Below, piece by piece: positions 47,594-58,429 of a DNA stretch of 64,000 nt. A program made the position numbers and the translations under genes. This DNA comes from Alligator mississippiensis. Lineage: Eukaryota > Chordata > Crocodylia > Alligatoridae. Position 1 is the first letter of the stretch. Each line of letters starts with the position of its first letter. Under the pieces are notes generated by a model. That model ran no database searches. It was not told where the DNA came from and saw nothing but the letters and a program-made list of their open reading frames with translations. The stretch is from contig NC_081828.1 in assembly GCF_030867095.1 (NCBI RefSeq), positions 220,751,978-220,815,977 on the forward strand, read 5' to 3'.

Positions 47594-49600
47594 CTCCAGG
47601 TCAGTATATCTTCAGCTCTGTAGATATCTAGCTTCATATATCTGCATCTCTATGGATCTACCTCTCTGAATGTCTCCACTTCTGAATATCTCCAGCTCTG
47701 AATATTTCCATCTATCAATATTTCCACCTCTGAATATCTCCAGCTATTAATATCTTCACCTCGGAATATCTCCAACTCTGTATAGCTCCAGCTCTGAATA
47801 ACTGCAGCGCTCAGTATCTCCAGCTTTATAAGTCTACCTGTCTATATATTTCCACCTCTTCATATCTCCAGCTTCATAGATCTACATCTCTATATCTGTA
47901 CCTCGCTGAATATCTCCAGCTTTGAATAACTCCAGCTTCATATGTCAACATCTCTACATATGTCCAGATCTAGGTATCTCCTGCTTCATATGTCTACATC
48001 TCTATATATCTCCAGCTCTGAATATCTCCAGCTCTGAATATCTCCAGCTTCATATATCTACATCTCTCTATTTCTACACCTCTACATATCTCCAGATTCA
48101 TACCTCTACATATTTCTATATCTACCTCTCTGAATATCTCCAGCTCTGCATATCTCAAGGTCTAAATATCTCCAGCTATCAAGATCTCCAGTTCTGAATG
48201 GCTCCAGCTTTCTGTATCTACCTGTCTCTATATCTCCAGCTCTGCACATCTCCAGCTTCATCGATCTACATCTCTCTATATCTACCTTCCTGAATATCTC
48301 CAGGTGTCAATATCTGGAGCTCTGAAGATCTCCAGCTCTGAAGAGATCCAGCTTCATATATAAAGACCTGTATATATATATATATATGCAGCTCAGTATA
48401 TTTTCAGCTCTGCATATCTCCAGCTTGAACTATCGACATCTCTATATATCTACGTCTCTGAATATGTCCAGCTCTGAATATCTCCTGTTCTAAATCCTTC
48501 CAGCTCTCAATATCTCCAGCTCTCAATATCTTGAGCTCTGCATATCTCCAGATATCAATATCTCCAGCTTCATCTATCCGCATCTCTATATGTCTACCCC
48601 TGTGAATATCTCCATGTCTACCTATCTCCAGCTCTCCATATATCCAGCTCTGAACATCTCCAGCTGTGACTATCTCCAGTTTCATATAGCTGCATCTCTA
48701 TATATCTCCAGCTCTGAATCTCTGTGTCTCTTAATATCTCCAGGTCTAAATATCTGAAGTTCTGTATAACTGCAGGTTCCTATATCTACATTCCTATATA
48801 TCTACCTCTCTCAATCTCTCGAGCTCTGAATCTCTCCAGCTGTCAGTATGTCCAGCTCTGAATATCTCCAGCTACATAAATCTATCGGTGTGTCTGTATA
48901 ATCTGTATAAATATATATATATAGTGTGTGTGTGTGTGTGTGTATAGTGTGTGTGTGTACATATATATATAGAGAGAGAGTGTTTGTGTGTGTGTATGTA
49001 TAGAGAGAGAGTGTGTCTTTATATAGATAGATAGATAGATATATTGTGTGTGTGTATATAGTGTGTGTGTGTGTGTATGTATTGTGTTTGTATATATATA
49101 TATATATATATATTGTATATCTATATCCAGCTCGGTATATCTTCAGCTGTGTTTATCTACAGCTTCACATATCTACATCTCTATGTATCTACCTCTCTGC
49201 ATATCTCCATCTTTGAAGAGCTCCAGCTTCATATATCTACCTGTATATATGTGTCCAGGTCAGTTTATCTTCAGCTCTGTATAGCTCTATCTTCATATAT
49301 CTACATCTGTATGTATCTACCTCTGTGAATATCTCCAGCTCTGAATATCTCCAGGTCTAAATAGTTCCGTCTATCTATATTTCCAGCTCCGAATATCTCC
49401 AGCTATTAATATCTTCACCTCGGAATATCTCCAACTCCTGTATAGAGGAGTCCTGTATCCAGGACTCTGTATAGCTCCAGCTTTGAATAACTGCAGCGCT
49501 CAATATCTCCAGCTTTCTATGTCTACCTGTCTATATATTTCCACCCCAGCTCTAAATATATGTAACTCTCTATATTTCCAGCTCCATGTATGTGCAGATT
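47509..49600. repeat. Minisatellite block 3 with TG/TA microsatellites
   Basis: Same unit as block 1, with TG/TA tracts at 47535-47595 and 48890-49115. 48404-49110 duplicates 43860-44490. At 49201-49222 the unit shows the uninterrupted site CATCTTTGAAGAGCTCC that is occupied by CR1s in blocks 1 and 2. Confidence 0.9.
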
Positions 49601-49624
49601 GTCTAACACCTCTGCCTGGGGCAG

Positions 49625-50522
49625 GGATGCACGACCTCCTGGCCACAGGCTCTTTGCTGGCGGTGGACCCAGACAGGCTCATCATCAAGAGGCTGGTGCT
49701 TAGCGGTCGCCCCTTCAAAATTTTCAGCAAGACGGCAGTCGTGCGGTACGTGTTCTTTACCAGAGGTACGGTACTCACAGGTGGGGCAGGGCAGTCCGTG
49801 CGTCCGGGAGCCCTGCAGCTTCCACAGGGAAGTCCAGTTCATGATTGCAGACAGCTGGGCCTCTGAAACCCTGTGCTGCAGGGCTAGAGGTCGGGGTGGT
49901 CTGTCCCGCTCATGTTGGCATGTCCCAGGCAGTCCCGTAGTCTCCCCCCACTGCCTGCTGGCAGGCTTTTGCACTTCAAACATGCCCATCCCTGCTGCAG
50001 CCATGGTCAGTGTGCAGCGGGAAGCCTGGTGTGCACTCTGTACCCATAGCTGCTGTAGGGCGACAGCTCGAGCTAGCCAGATGGGCAGCATATACCCGCG
50101 GCCTGGCCTGTCTCGCATGCATCTTGTCTTCGATCTACAGAGGATGTGCTGTGGTTTAAGCCCGTTGAGCTGAGAACAAAATGGGGCCGCAGGGGACACA
50201 TCGAGGAGCCACTAGGTAAGGGAAGCTTGGAGGTGGGTTGCTCTGCTTTCCTTCCATGGTGTGGGCTGGACCCGCTCACGCCCAGCAAACCCCTCCCTGA
50301 CCTGGGAGAGCTGCCCACAGCCCTGCTTGCTCCCTTTGCCTAGGGACCCATGGCCACATGAAGTGCCACTTTGATGGACAGCTGAAGTCCCAGGACACGG
50401 TGCTGATGAACCTGTACAAACGCGTCTTTCCCAAGTGGACGTATGACCCGTATGTGCCAGAGCCGGTGGCGTGGGTGAGAAACGAGGAGCCTGCCCCCGT
50501 GCCGGAGGTGGACACGGAGTAG
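49625..50522 (+). CDS. TSR1: TSR1 3' end: last three exons
   Basis: TSR1 is a GTPase-like assembly factor of the small ribosomal subunit. Three exons in frame: 49625-49765 ([36 protein letters not shown]), 50141-50215 ([20 protein letters not shown]) and 50344-50522 ([40 protein letters not shown], stop at 50520-50522). Human TSR1 ends almost identically ([36 protein letters not shown]). Splice sites are canonical (gcag, AGAG|gtacg; ctacag, CTAG|gtaagg; cctag). No earlier exons are visible in the minisatellite and CR1 block upstream. They either lie outside the window or this is a truncated duplicate. Confidence 0.93.
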
Positions 50523-51075
50523 CTCTTCGGAACCCGCGTCCAGGATTCCCGAGGAGTCTCCTGGGTGCAGGCGTGTGTTAGCGTAGTGCCTTCCCACGCT
50601 GCTGCAGCCTCCGTTGTATCTATTTCAGTGGCAAATATACGGTGCAGCCTACAGAGGTCCTAGTGCTTGGCTTATTTTTGGGAGGTGGCTGTTGTGTTCT
50701 CAGGTGTGGCAGCTTCTGGACTTTGCAGGCTGTGCTTGCTCTCTCCTTGGGAAGTTGGAAACCCCACAGATTGCACCAGGACACCTGTGCGTCCTCCTGT
50801 TTTCTTGATATGTTAGGAAGGAGCCCCAGCTGGCTCTATCCTGCCGGAGCCCAGGCTCTCATTGTAGGGGAGCTGGCTGGTCTCCAAGCTCTGTGGGCAT
50901 GGGCTGTGCACGGGCCTGGCTGCCAGAGCTCTCTGGCTCCGTCCCCTGCGTTGGCCTACTTTGGACGGACAGGGCAGAGCAGGGCTGCGGCATTACAGGT
51001 TGTGCACGCCCTGCAGGGAAGAGCTCCCCCTGCTTCCTCAAAAGCCAGGCCCTTTTGTGCTGAGTGGCCTCTGGT
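50523..51075. other. Convergent 3' intergenic gap between TSR1 and SRR
   Basis: Contains the presumed TSR1 3' UTR and the SRR downstream region. I saw no clear AATAAA and no further exon. Confidence 0.5.
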
Positions 51076-51638
51076 TTACGAGTAGCTGGAGCTTCCCTGG
51101 TACAAAGAGCAACAGCGCAGAGATGCCCGGGCCCTGTGTCCCCTCCATGGGGTAGGTGGCTCCACAGGCCACTCGTTTCCTGCAGTTTCTTTGCCCCAAG
51201 CTCCGATGAGCCAGGCCAGGGAGCCCAGGTCCACATTCCCTCCACGCAGCACGATGCAGATGTCCCTCATCTCCGGTGCATCTGCTGGGATGCCGGGGAG
51301 AGCACAGCTGCCACCCCTACCCCGGCCGGCCGTGGGCTCAGTCAGCAGCTTCATCCCCTCCCGCACCAGCTGTGGCGCCTCCTGCAGGGCAGACAGACAA
51401 ATGACTGATTACCCCGACAGCCGGTGCCCACTCCCCACTTTGAGTTAGGGGTTCAGTGTCGGGGTTGGCTCTCGCTCTCCTCTGAATTGCCCCGGGCAGG
51501 CGCAAACCACCTCTGCTAACGTGAGGCTGGGGGCACCAGGCAAGATCCTTCCACGCTGCTCGCAGGGCACCGAGATGGTCAGCATGTCATCCGCGAGCTC
51601 CCTGCTGGCGTGGGCTCCAATGCGGGTTTGGATGCCGC
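51076..51638 (-). pseudogene. SRR: Degraded 3' end of serine racemase (SRR), two exon pieces
   Basis: SRR is a PLP enzyme that converts L-serine to D-serine. The piece 51638 to about 51560 reads GGIQTRIGAHASRELADDML, compared with human ADGVKSSIGLNTWPIIRDLV-DDIFTV. The piece 51381-51076 reads QLVREGMKLLTEPTAG and then MRDICIVLRGGNVDLGS, compared with human QLVWERMKLLIEPTAG and NICIVLSGGNVDLTS. The middle (human GVGVAAVLSQ) and the C-terminus diverge strongly, and no GT donor lies where the human length would need it. The tail-to-tail order with TSR1 is the same as in other vertebrates. I read it as decayed or a rapidly diverging partial copy. Confidence 0.75.
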
Positions 51639-51639
51639 C

Positions 51640-52284
51640 TGCGACGGTGGTTGGGGGTTTGTTCCCTGCTCAGCTTTGACCGGCAGCAGACGTCTGCGTT
51701 GCAGTGCTCGGCAGCAAACGCTCGCACGCCTGGTCTCAAAGCCTGCGCTCTGGAGAAGCCAGGAGTGCCCGTCTGTGCTTCAGCCCCCGTGTTTTCCAGT
51801 GGCGCCCCTCACTCGCGGCCCACAGCCCCCCCGTCTCACCGGTGTCCCTCGCTCCCAACCCTCGGGACCTCATTTTTTCAGTGGTGCCCCTCAGTCCTGC
51901 CTCAGCCCGCACTGCTCCAGTCCTGCACTCCTCGCACAAACCCCCCACTTCTGTCGATGCCCCCCGTCCCGTCCCAACCCTCAGCTCCTTGTGCCCCGCG
52001 GCCTGCCTGCTCTCCCCCAAAAGAGCCCTCAGGCCTCTTTCAGCTCGGCTCCCCTCACAACGGCCCTGGCCCCGCAGCCCTCGGCTCCATCGCGGGCCGC
52101 GCGGCTCCGGGACAGGCGTGCCCCTCGCACGAGTCTCGGGGACGGCAGCCCCTCAGCGACGCGCGGCTGGAGGCTGGAGATGTTCCCTGCCCCCTTGCTG
52201 GCAGAGGGGAGACAAAAGCCCGGGGCCTGGCAACTTGCCCCATTTCTAACCAACAAAAATCCCCACAAAAAAGTCTGTCCTCAG
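51640..52284. other. GC-rich stretch, no gene recognised
   Basis: Proline-, serine- and alanine-rich frames open on both strands by composition. No motif, splice pair or similarity supports any of them. Confidence 0.4.
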
Positions 52285-53187
52285 TGGGAAGATGGTGTGA
52301 CGCTTCAGGGACTGGGGCTGCGGCGAGGGTTTTGTGAGGACCACTGTGGTGATTTGTTTGTGGTGATTTGTCAACTTTTGGGGGGACGTATGATATTTCT
52401 GTGAGAAACTGGATTATGGCTCCCCCCCTTGTGCAAGTCTGTGGAGATATGGCGACACTTCTGTGGAAAATGGTGTGGTGAGACACAAAGCGTGTGGTGA
52501 GGTGGCGACTTCTTTCCACGCGCAGCACCGTGCGCTGGTCGGCAGTGTTTTCGCGGCCGGGTGTGCGAGGCGGGGACTCAGTCATGTTGAGCGGATTTTT
52601 TTCTGTGGAAAGTGGAGCCGTTGTGGGCTCCTGAAGGAAGTGGGTGTGGAAATGTGTGAGGGTCGGGTGCTGGGTGTGGTGTGCCCGGCCCTGGCCGGAG
52701 CGGGGGGAGGCGGTGTGGAGGAAGGAGTGTGGCAGTGCGGGGAGAGCGGGCGCTGGTAACATGGCGCCGCGGGGGGGGGTTCAGGCTGCGTTTCCCGCCC
52801 GCGCACCTTCGGCGCTGAGGAGAAGGGGCGGGGCCAGGCCGGGCGGTTGGCGGGAACGTGACTAGATCCCAGCGCCTCGGGGACAGCCCGGTCCTTTCCT
52901 CAGCCCGCTCCCGCGTCATTCCCGGGGTGGGCTGAAGGGCAGGGGTCTCGCGCGCGGTCATCTAGTCCACGCCCTGCTGTCTCCACACGACCCATCCCGC
53001 CCGCACGAGGGCTCGTCTCGCCTGCTCCTCCCGCCCGCCCGCCCGCCCGCCCGCCCTGTTGCAGGGACAAGGCCCCGCGCGGGTGTCGCCCTGCCCCCAC
53101 GCCCGAGGGGCCCGGCACGAGGCCTGTCCCCGCCGAACGGCGCACGTGGCGGCGCGCTGGGAGGCTTGAGCCGGATGGCGCCCGCCG

Positions 53188-53355
53188 ATTGGCGGAGGCG
53201 TTTCCCTCCCCGCCAATCAGGAGACGGCAGGAGGAAGGCTTGCGCGCCCTGCCTTAGAGACAAGGTGGCAAAGTGGCGCTGAGGGGGGAAGTGACCCCCC
53301 CGAGCTTTCCTATTGGTCCGCCATCGGGGGCGGGGCCTCCAGCAGCGATAAAAGG
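53188..53355 (+). promoter_or_regulatory. Core promoter of the long transcript unit (CCAAT boxes, GC box, TATA-like box)
   Basis: ATTGG at 53188, CCAAT at 53213 and ATTGG at 53312, followed by GGGGGCGGGGCC near 53328 and GATAAAAGG at 53347. The CCAAT-GC-TATA order on the plus strand predicts initiation about 25-35 bp further, near 53375-53385. The CpG-rich tract also holds a CCCG tetranucleotide run at 53035-53055. Confidence 0.6.
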
Positions 53356-53386
53356 CCGCGTGCCGCGCGCGCGGACGACGGCGGCG

Positions 53387-53690
53387 GGCAGAGAAGAGCT
53401 GGTAGAGCTGGCCAGCGGGGGGGGAGCGGTAACCCCAGAAGCGCCCTGAAGAGGCGGGAGCGGCGGGTCCCTGCCGCGGCAGGGGAGCGGGGCTGAGAAG
53501 AGCTGGTAGAGCTGGCCAGCGGCGGGGAGCGGTAACCCCGGAAGCGCCCTGAAGAGGCAGCGGCGCCTGCCCCGCCGCGGCAGGAGGAGAAGGGCGGAGA
53601 AGAGCTGGTAGAGCTGGCCAGCGGGCGGGGAGCAGTAACCCCAGAAGAGCCCTGAAGAGGCGGCACCCCGGGGAGGTGAGGCCCAGCCGT
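53387..53690 (+). repeat. ~100-bp tandem repeat, three copies
   Basis: AGAAGAGCTGGTAGAGCTGG starts a unit near 53390, 53492 and 53593. Each continues with CCAGCGG, GCGGTAACCCC and AGCGCCCTGAAGAGGC-like sequence. A single copy is at 28.79 kb. It lies directly downstream of the TATA-like box. Confidence 0.88.
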
Positions 53691-53897
53691 AGAGCTCCTT
53701 GCACCCTGTGTGCCGGAGCGTCGGGGGGACGTGGGGGGGGCTGCAGTTGGGGACCTACGGCCCCTCTGCAGGCCCGGGGGTGTGTCAGGCTGTGGGGAGC
53801 GACGTCCCGAGCCACGTGGGTGCTGCGTGGCTCGTAGTCCTTGTCAAGCACCGGTGACCCGCGGGGTGGGCAGCGGCTGGGCTTGCAGGTTTCCGTT

Positions 53898-54345
53898 CCT
53901 TCCCTTAAGACGCCATTTGGGGGGCAGCGGGCGAGGTCCCCGGCCTCGGCCGCAGCTTTCCCTTAAGGCTGTCATTCGGGGGGCGGAGGCTCAGGTCCGT
54001 AGCCAGCTCCGCTGCCCCCTTGAGGCATCATTTGGGGGAGCGGTGGGCAGGGGCGGTTTGTCTCTGCCCGCGGTCCTCTCTTAAGACGTCACTGGGGTCC
54101 GCAGTGGGGAGGGCCGGAGGGCCCCCGCAGTCCTCCCTGATGGTGTCATTTGCGGGGGGCAGCGGCCAGGTCCGTAGGCCCCCGCTGTCCTCCCTTAAGT
54201 TACCGTTCGGGTTGGCAGCGGGTCTGGTCTGAACCCCTGTAGTTCTCACTTAAGGCCTTTCGGGGGGGGCCGCGGGCCAGGTCCCTAGGGCTTGGCCCGC
54301 GGCCCCTCCTTAAGGCGTCACTTGGGGCTGCAGTGGGCAAAGGCC
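53898..54345 (+). repeat. 58-bp tandem repeat, eight degenerate copies
   Basis: CCCTTAAGRCGTCATTTGGG-like starts recur, with the TTAAG (or variant) at 53905, 53963, 54020, 54081, 54138, 54195, 54250 and 54310, steps of 55-61 bp. Each unit continues with GCAGCGGGCAGGTCCGTAGG-like sequence. Confidence 0.85.
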
Positions 54346-54381
54346 TGGAGGTCGCCGCTGTCTGTTCTCGGGGTCATCTTG

Positions 54382-54520
54382 CCGAGCTGCGGTGTGGTGC
54401 TGCCCTGCTCGCAAACGGGTCAAGCACTGACGGCCTTTTCACACCCCCAAGCCCGAGCTACGGTGTGGTGCTGCCTAGCTCTGTGGGCGGTCAAGCACTG
54501 GTGGTCACTTGAGGGGGCTT
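54382..54520 (+). repeat. ~75-bp tandem repeat, two copies
   Basis: GAGCTGCGGTGTGGTGCTGC and GAGCTACGGTGTGGTGCTGC, each followed by GGTCAAGCACTG. Confidence 0.8.
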
Positions 54521-54784
54521 GTGCCCTCTCAAGGCCATCCCATGGGGAAGCACGAGCACACGGGGTGCCGCCAAAGACAACCAGCAGAGAAGACAACACA
54601 AAAGCAGGTGTGAGCTGGCCTGCTATTTAATGGACAAATAAAATTGATCTGCCAGGCACCTTCTTGGTGCCTGGTGCCTTTCACCTCCAAGTTCCTGCTC
54701 CCCCTCTGCGCTGTTTCTCTTCTCTCCTGTCCTGTTCTTTCACATCCAAGTTTCCCCGCCCGCTGCCCCCTTTCATTTCTGCAG

Positions 54785-55074
54785 TGGTTCCCTTGCAACC
54801 ACTGCGTGCTGAGGGCCTCCGGGCTGGCCACCCAGGATGCTGAATCCCTTGCTGAAAGGGATTGGTGGCAGATGTCGCTTGACTTGGCTCTCCGGGAGTC
54901 GAGTGTTGGAGACTGGCCTGGCCACCTGAGGCTGCAGCCCCGAATCCTGCAAAGCAGGTCCCCTTTGGGGGTCTGCACGTCATCCCCAGAAGGACAAGCA
55001 GACAAGATGGCAGATGGGTCGGAGCGAGCTGACCGGGAAGGCGGAAAACGAGGCCAGCCTAGCAGGAGGCACAG
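54785..55074 (+). ncRNA. Exon-like segment A, second copy
   Basis: Bounded by tttctgcag and ACAG|gtaaga. It is homologous over its whole length to 28929-29221 (acceptor ttctgcag, donor AAAG|gtaaga). Conservation of both splice borders, while the reading frame is not kept, supports a spliced noncoding exon. Confidence 0.55.
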
Positions 55075-55392
55075 GTAAGAGAATTTTGACACAGAAAGTG
55101 TCTGCTCCTTGGGCTCCACCACTAAGTGGTACACCCCGGGGATTCATGAGCCTCGGGGGCTTGGGATGGTGGGATTTCCTGTGTCCCTGGTCTGGGAGGG
55201 GGGGTCCAGGTTTCCTGGCTTTATTACTGCTCATCTGAGGCTACGCTGTGAGGTTGGCCAGAGGCATTGCCCATGGGTTACGGGGAAAGTTGCAGGTTTC
55301 CGGAGGATGGTAAGTGTATTAGAAGTTCAAGCTGCTGGATGTGTACTCTGGCTCTGTTCGCTTACAGCCGGTCTCGGTCTCTGTTCTTGCAG

Positions 55393-55435
55393 GCCTCGGG
55401 AGAACCAGAAGGAGAAGCAGCGGGGAAGAGGCGAG
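55393..55435 (+). ncRNA. Exon-like segment B, first copy
   Basis: Acceptor ttcttgcag, then CGGGAGAACCAGAAGGAGAA, with a possible donor GAG|gtagga. It is homologous to 58741 onward and 61412 onward, each preceded by a ttgcag acceptor. Purine-rich, like an exonic splicing enhancer. Confidence 0.45.
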
Positions 55436-55636
55436 GTAGGAGAAAAGCCAGGCAGAGAAACAGGGTGAGAAGGAAAGGGACTCTGGACAGAGTGACCTCC
55501 CTGCCTTTAGGTCTCAGTCATGTCTTAGCCAAATTTTGGCTGCGTGAGCCTTTGGGCGAGCTCTCTGTAACTCAGAGATGGATCTCTGCCCTTGAAGCTG
55601 TTACGCTTCTGTAGCAGTCAGGTGGAAGGTGGACAA

Positions 55637-57580
55637 CCCTGTAAGCAAGGTGTGTGTCACCGCTACCTCGTTTGTAAATCCATGGATCTGGCTGGTGGTC
55701 TTGTGCGGAGCAGCCGCCCTGTAATCGGGGTGCAGGCCAGCTGCCAAACATGACTGCCAATGCTGCAGCCTCCTATAAGCGGGGTGAGTGCTGCCTCCTA
55801 ACATGCGAGGACAGGCGATATGAACGTGTGTAGCGCTGGACATCCCGTAATTGGGAGTCCAAGTCCATTGCTATTGCTAGCCAGTTGGGAGAGGTGCCCC
55901 TGTAAGCAGGGTGGGCGTAGCCACCTACCGCTGGCTGGAGAGAGACGGAGCAGCCTGCCGCATTGTGCAGCAGGACAGCCTTGCAGACAGGAGCCGGGTC
56001 TCGTTGGTGACAGCAAACTTTTTAGACCCCGGAGCCTGATGACCTTCCCGTGGCTGGGTTGAAGCCTGTGGCCTCCTCCACCTTTCCCTGTGTCCAGGCA
56101 TCTGTCCCTTGTCCTGCATCAGTGCCTGGTACTCCATGTCCGGACCCCTGGACTGCCCTGTAACGAGGGTGTGAGTCCCGCGTCTCTTGGTGGAGGACTA
56201 GGTTATGCAAAGCAGTGGACCACCCTGTAAGCAGGGTCTGGGCATCCATGTGCCTTTGGTGAGAGATCTTTCCTTTGGCTAGCCTGAGGGCCCGCCCTGT
56301 AAGCAGGGCTCTGGGCATGTCCCTTTTGAACCTTGTGGGGCAGTCTGGCTGGTCAGACGGGCCGGGCCCTGTAAGGAGGGTGCGAGTCCCGTGTCTCTTG
56401 GTGGAGGGCTAGGTTCTGCAGAGCCGTGGACCACCCTGTAAGCAGGGTCCAGGTCTCCACGTGCCTTTTGGGGACAGCTCTGTCCTTCGGCAGGCTGAGG
56501 GCCCTCCCTGTAAGGAAGGCCTCGCCTATGGGCGATCTGGCTGGCCAGGCGGGCCGTACCCTGTAAGGAGGGTGCCGGTCTTAGCCGTCTTGCCTCCTGG
56601 GAGCGGAGGAGGATTTTGCAGGGTAAGGCTCGAGGACAAGCAGTTTGCAGCACGGAGCTGCTTTCCGGCCTGGGAACACTCTTCCTTGTCAGAGTGTGGC
56701 GAGCGAGAGAGAGGAGCGCCTGGGAATGAAAGCGTTTGTTATTTTCTTTTTGTTGTTAAAATCGCTGCAGCGTACTTTATTTTCTTCCCAGTGCTGGAAA
56801 GGGGCGAGATGTGTCCACATAGCCTTATTCTTCCACCTCTGTACCTAGGGGGTTAAGCACCGGCATAGATTTCTGTGACTTCTGGCTTCGGGGAGCATTA
56901 GGCCACCCCCCCCAGTGACCTCCCTGTCTCTCAGGGTACGGGTCTTGGGCCCCTCTTGGGTGGCCAGCATGGTCCTTTGCCCACTTGGTAGCTCACACGA
57001 CGACTTCCTGCCATCCGTCCTGGGGGCAGGCTCTGTATCCCGTACCCGAGTCCCTGGAGACAAGTGCCCTGGCACTTGGGCAGCCGTCCTCCTGCGCCCC
57101 TGGCCCCGGCCTGCAGCCTGTAAGCAGGGTCCAGGTGCCCTTGATTTTCTGGGTCTTGTTCCAGTGGGTGAGGTTGGCCAGAGACGATACCCACGGGCCA
57201 CAGGGAAGGTTGCAGTGTGCTGGCACCCCGAGGCATCGTGACCTCCCTGTAACTCGGGTCCAGGTCTCTGCTCCTCTGTTCTGCTGCTCCTGGCACTGTT
57301 GAGAGGGCCTCTCCCCGCGCCCTGTAAACAGGGCTGCGCCCCCCCACCCGCTCTGACCCTGGGGGAGGAGGAGGCTTTGTTTAGTCCTTTGGGCTCTGTG
57401 GCTTCAGTGACACGAGGCTGAAGTTGTGGCCCTTATGTCCTCCAGGAATGGGGCAATTTTGACCCCTGGTCAAGACCGCCTGAGGTACCTGTCAGCTGGC
57501 ATTCAGGTCTTTGCAGGTTTTCTCTGGGCTTCATGCCCCAGCAGCCAGCTGTGTGCCGGGAGCGCCGCCCTGTAAGCAGG
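55637..57580 (+). repeat. Hairpin-repeat array, first block
   Basis: About sixteen hairpin copies of the CCCTGTAAGCAGGG type, at 55637, 55717, 55771, 55843, 55898, 56155, 56223, 56295, 56367, 56433, ~56503, 56559, 57116, 57245, 57319 and 57567. The arms vary (CCCT/AGGG, GCCCTG/CAGGGC, CCC/GGG) while the GTAA in the loop stays. Many copies are followed by CCAGGTCTC or GAGTCCC. The repeat spacing is mostly 50-90 bp. Confidence 0.85.
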
Positions 57581-57727
57581 GTTTCCGGTGTTGGCGGTCA
57601 CCGCTCGTGGTGCCGCCCTAGCAGTTCTGTCCAGAGCCCTGGCCCATCGCACGCAGCTTCTGGCTGGCCCGGATGTCTGCCTCCCCCATCTCCGCGGACA
57701 GAGGACAGCGGCCGCAGGTCCAGGTAA
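56290..57727 (+). repeat. 3324-bp tandem duplication, left copy (near-identical core)
   Basis: Nearly identical to 59614-61051, offset 3324 bp. I noticed only three single-base differences over ~1.44 kb. Outside these limits the copies diverge clearly. Confidence 0.92.
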
Positions 57728-57808
57728 GAGAGGGAGACAAGTTGCGGCCCACAGACCCATTCTCCGAGGTGGTGAGTTAAATGCGTTCTCTGTCTCTGTT
57801 TATTACAG

Positions 57809-57884
57809 GCTCAAGCAGAGAAAATGGCAGACCAGCAGGAATCCACTTACAAGGAGGGAAGAAAACCATGCCAGCCCAGCAAAG
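57809..57884 (+). ncRNA. Exon-like segment A, third copy (short)
   Basis: Acceptor tattacag, body GCTCAAGCAGAGAAAATGGC, donor AAAG|gtaagg. It is homologous to the 3' part of 28929-29221 and 54785-55074. The acceptor has moved into the former exon. Confidence 0.5.
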
Positions 57885-58429
57885 GTAAGGGAGTTTTGAT
57901 GTGGTGACTTTTTAAAATGTTTTTTGGTTCCATCACCAAGCTGTAGACCTTGGGATCAGTGGGCCTCAGACGGCTGGATCGCTGGCACTTCCTTCTAAGC
58001 AGGATTTGTGTCCTAGCTCCTGACGTGGTCATGTGTGGATAAGTTTTCGGTGGAGTAGCGAGGATCCCGTAAACCAGAGGTATGTCCTCTCCCCCTTCCC
58101 TTTCCAAGACGGGGAGCTCTTTAGGACAGCGGACGTTGTGAGCGTGCTGTCACTCGGGTTCAAGTCTGTTCCAGCTGCAGGTGAGCAGATGCTTCCTCGC
58201 CCGCTCGCTGCTGTTATCTGGGCTTGCGTTACATCGCCCAGCTGAGCACGGAGCTTTGGAACCTTTATTGGGTCCTTTGAGGGCTCTGACTTCTCTGTCA
58301 GGAAAGCTGTAGTTTGTGCCCGTTGTCCTCCAGGTGTGCGGCTGCTTGCTTTCTTGAACTGCACCACCTGAGCAACCGTTGTTCAGTTGACTTTGTGCCA
58401 CAGAAGCCACCGATTGGGGTGGGGGGGCG

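Noticed and set aside
43674-49284. Repetitive frames rich in Ile, Ser and Tyr across the minisatellite
   Set aside because: They are translations of the ATATCTCCAGCTCTGA repeat and TG/TA tracts.
51076-51381. Threonine or serine dehydratase instead of serine racemase
   Set aside because: KLLTEPTAG and ICIVLRGGNVDL fit SRR best, and the tail-to-tail position with TSR1 is the known vertebrate neighbourhood of SRR.
52958-53851. 297-codon minus-strand frame over the 53-kb promoter
   Set aside because: It consists of the translated 100-bp tandem repeat and CpG-rich promoter sequence, with low-complexity composition and no splice or domain support.
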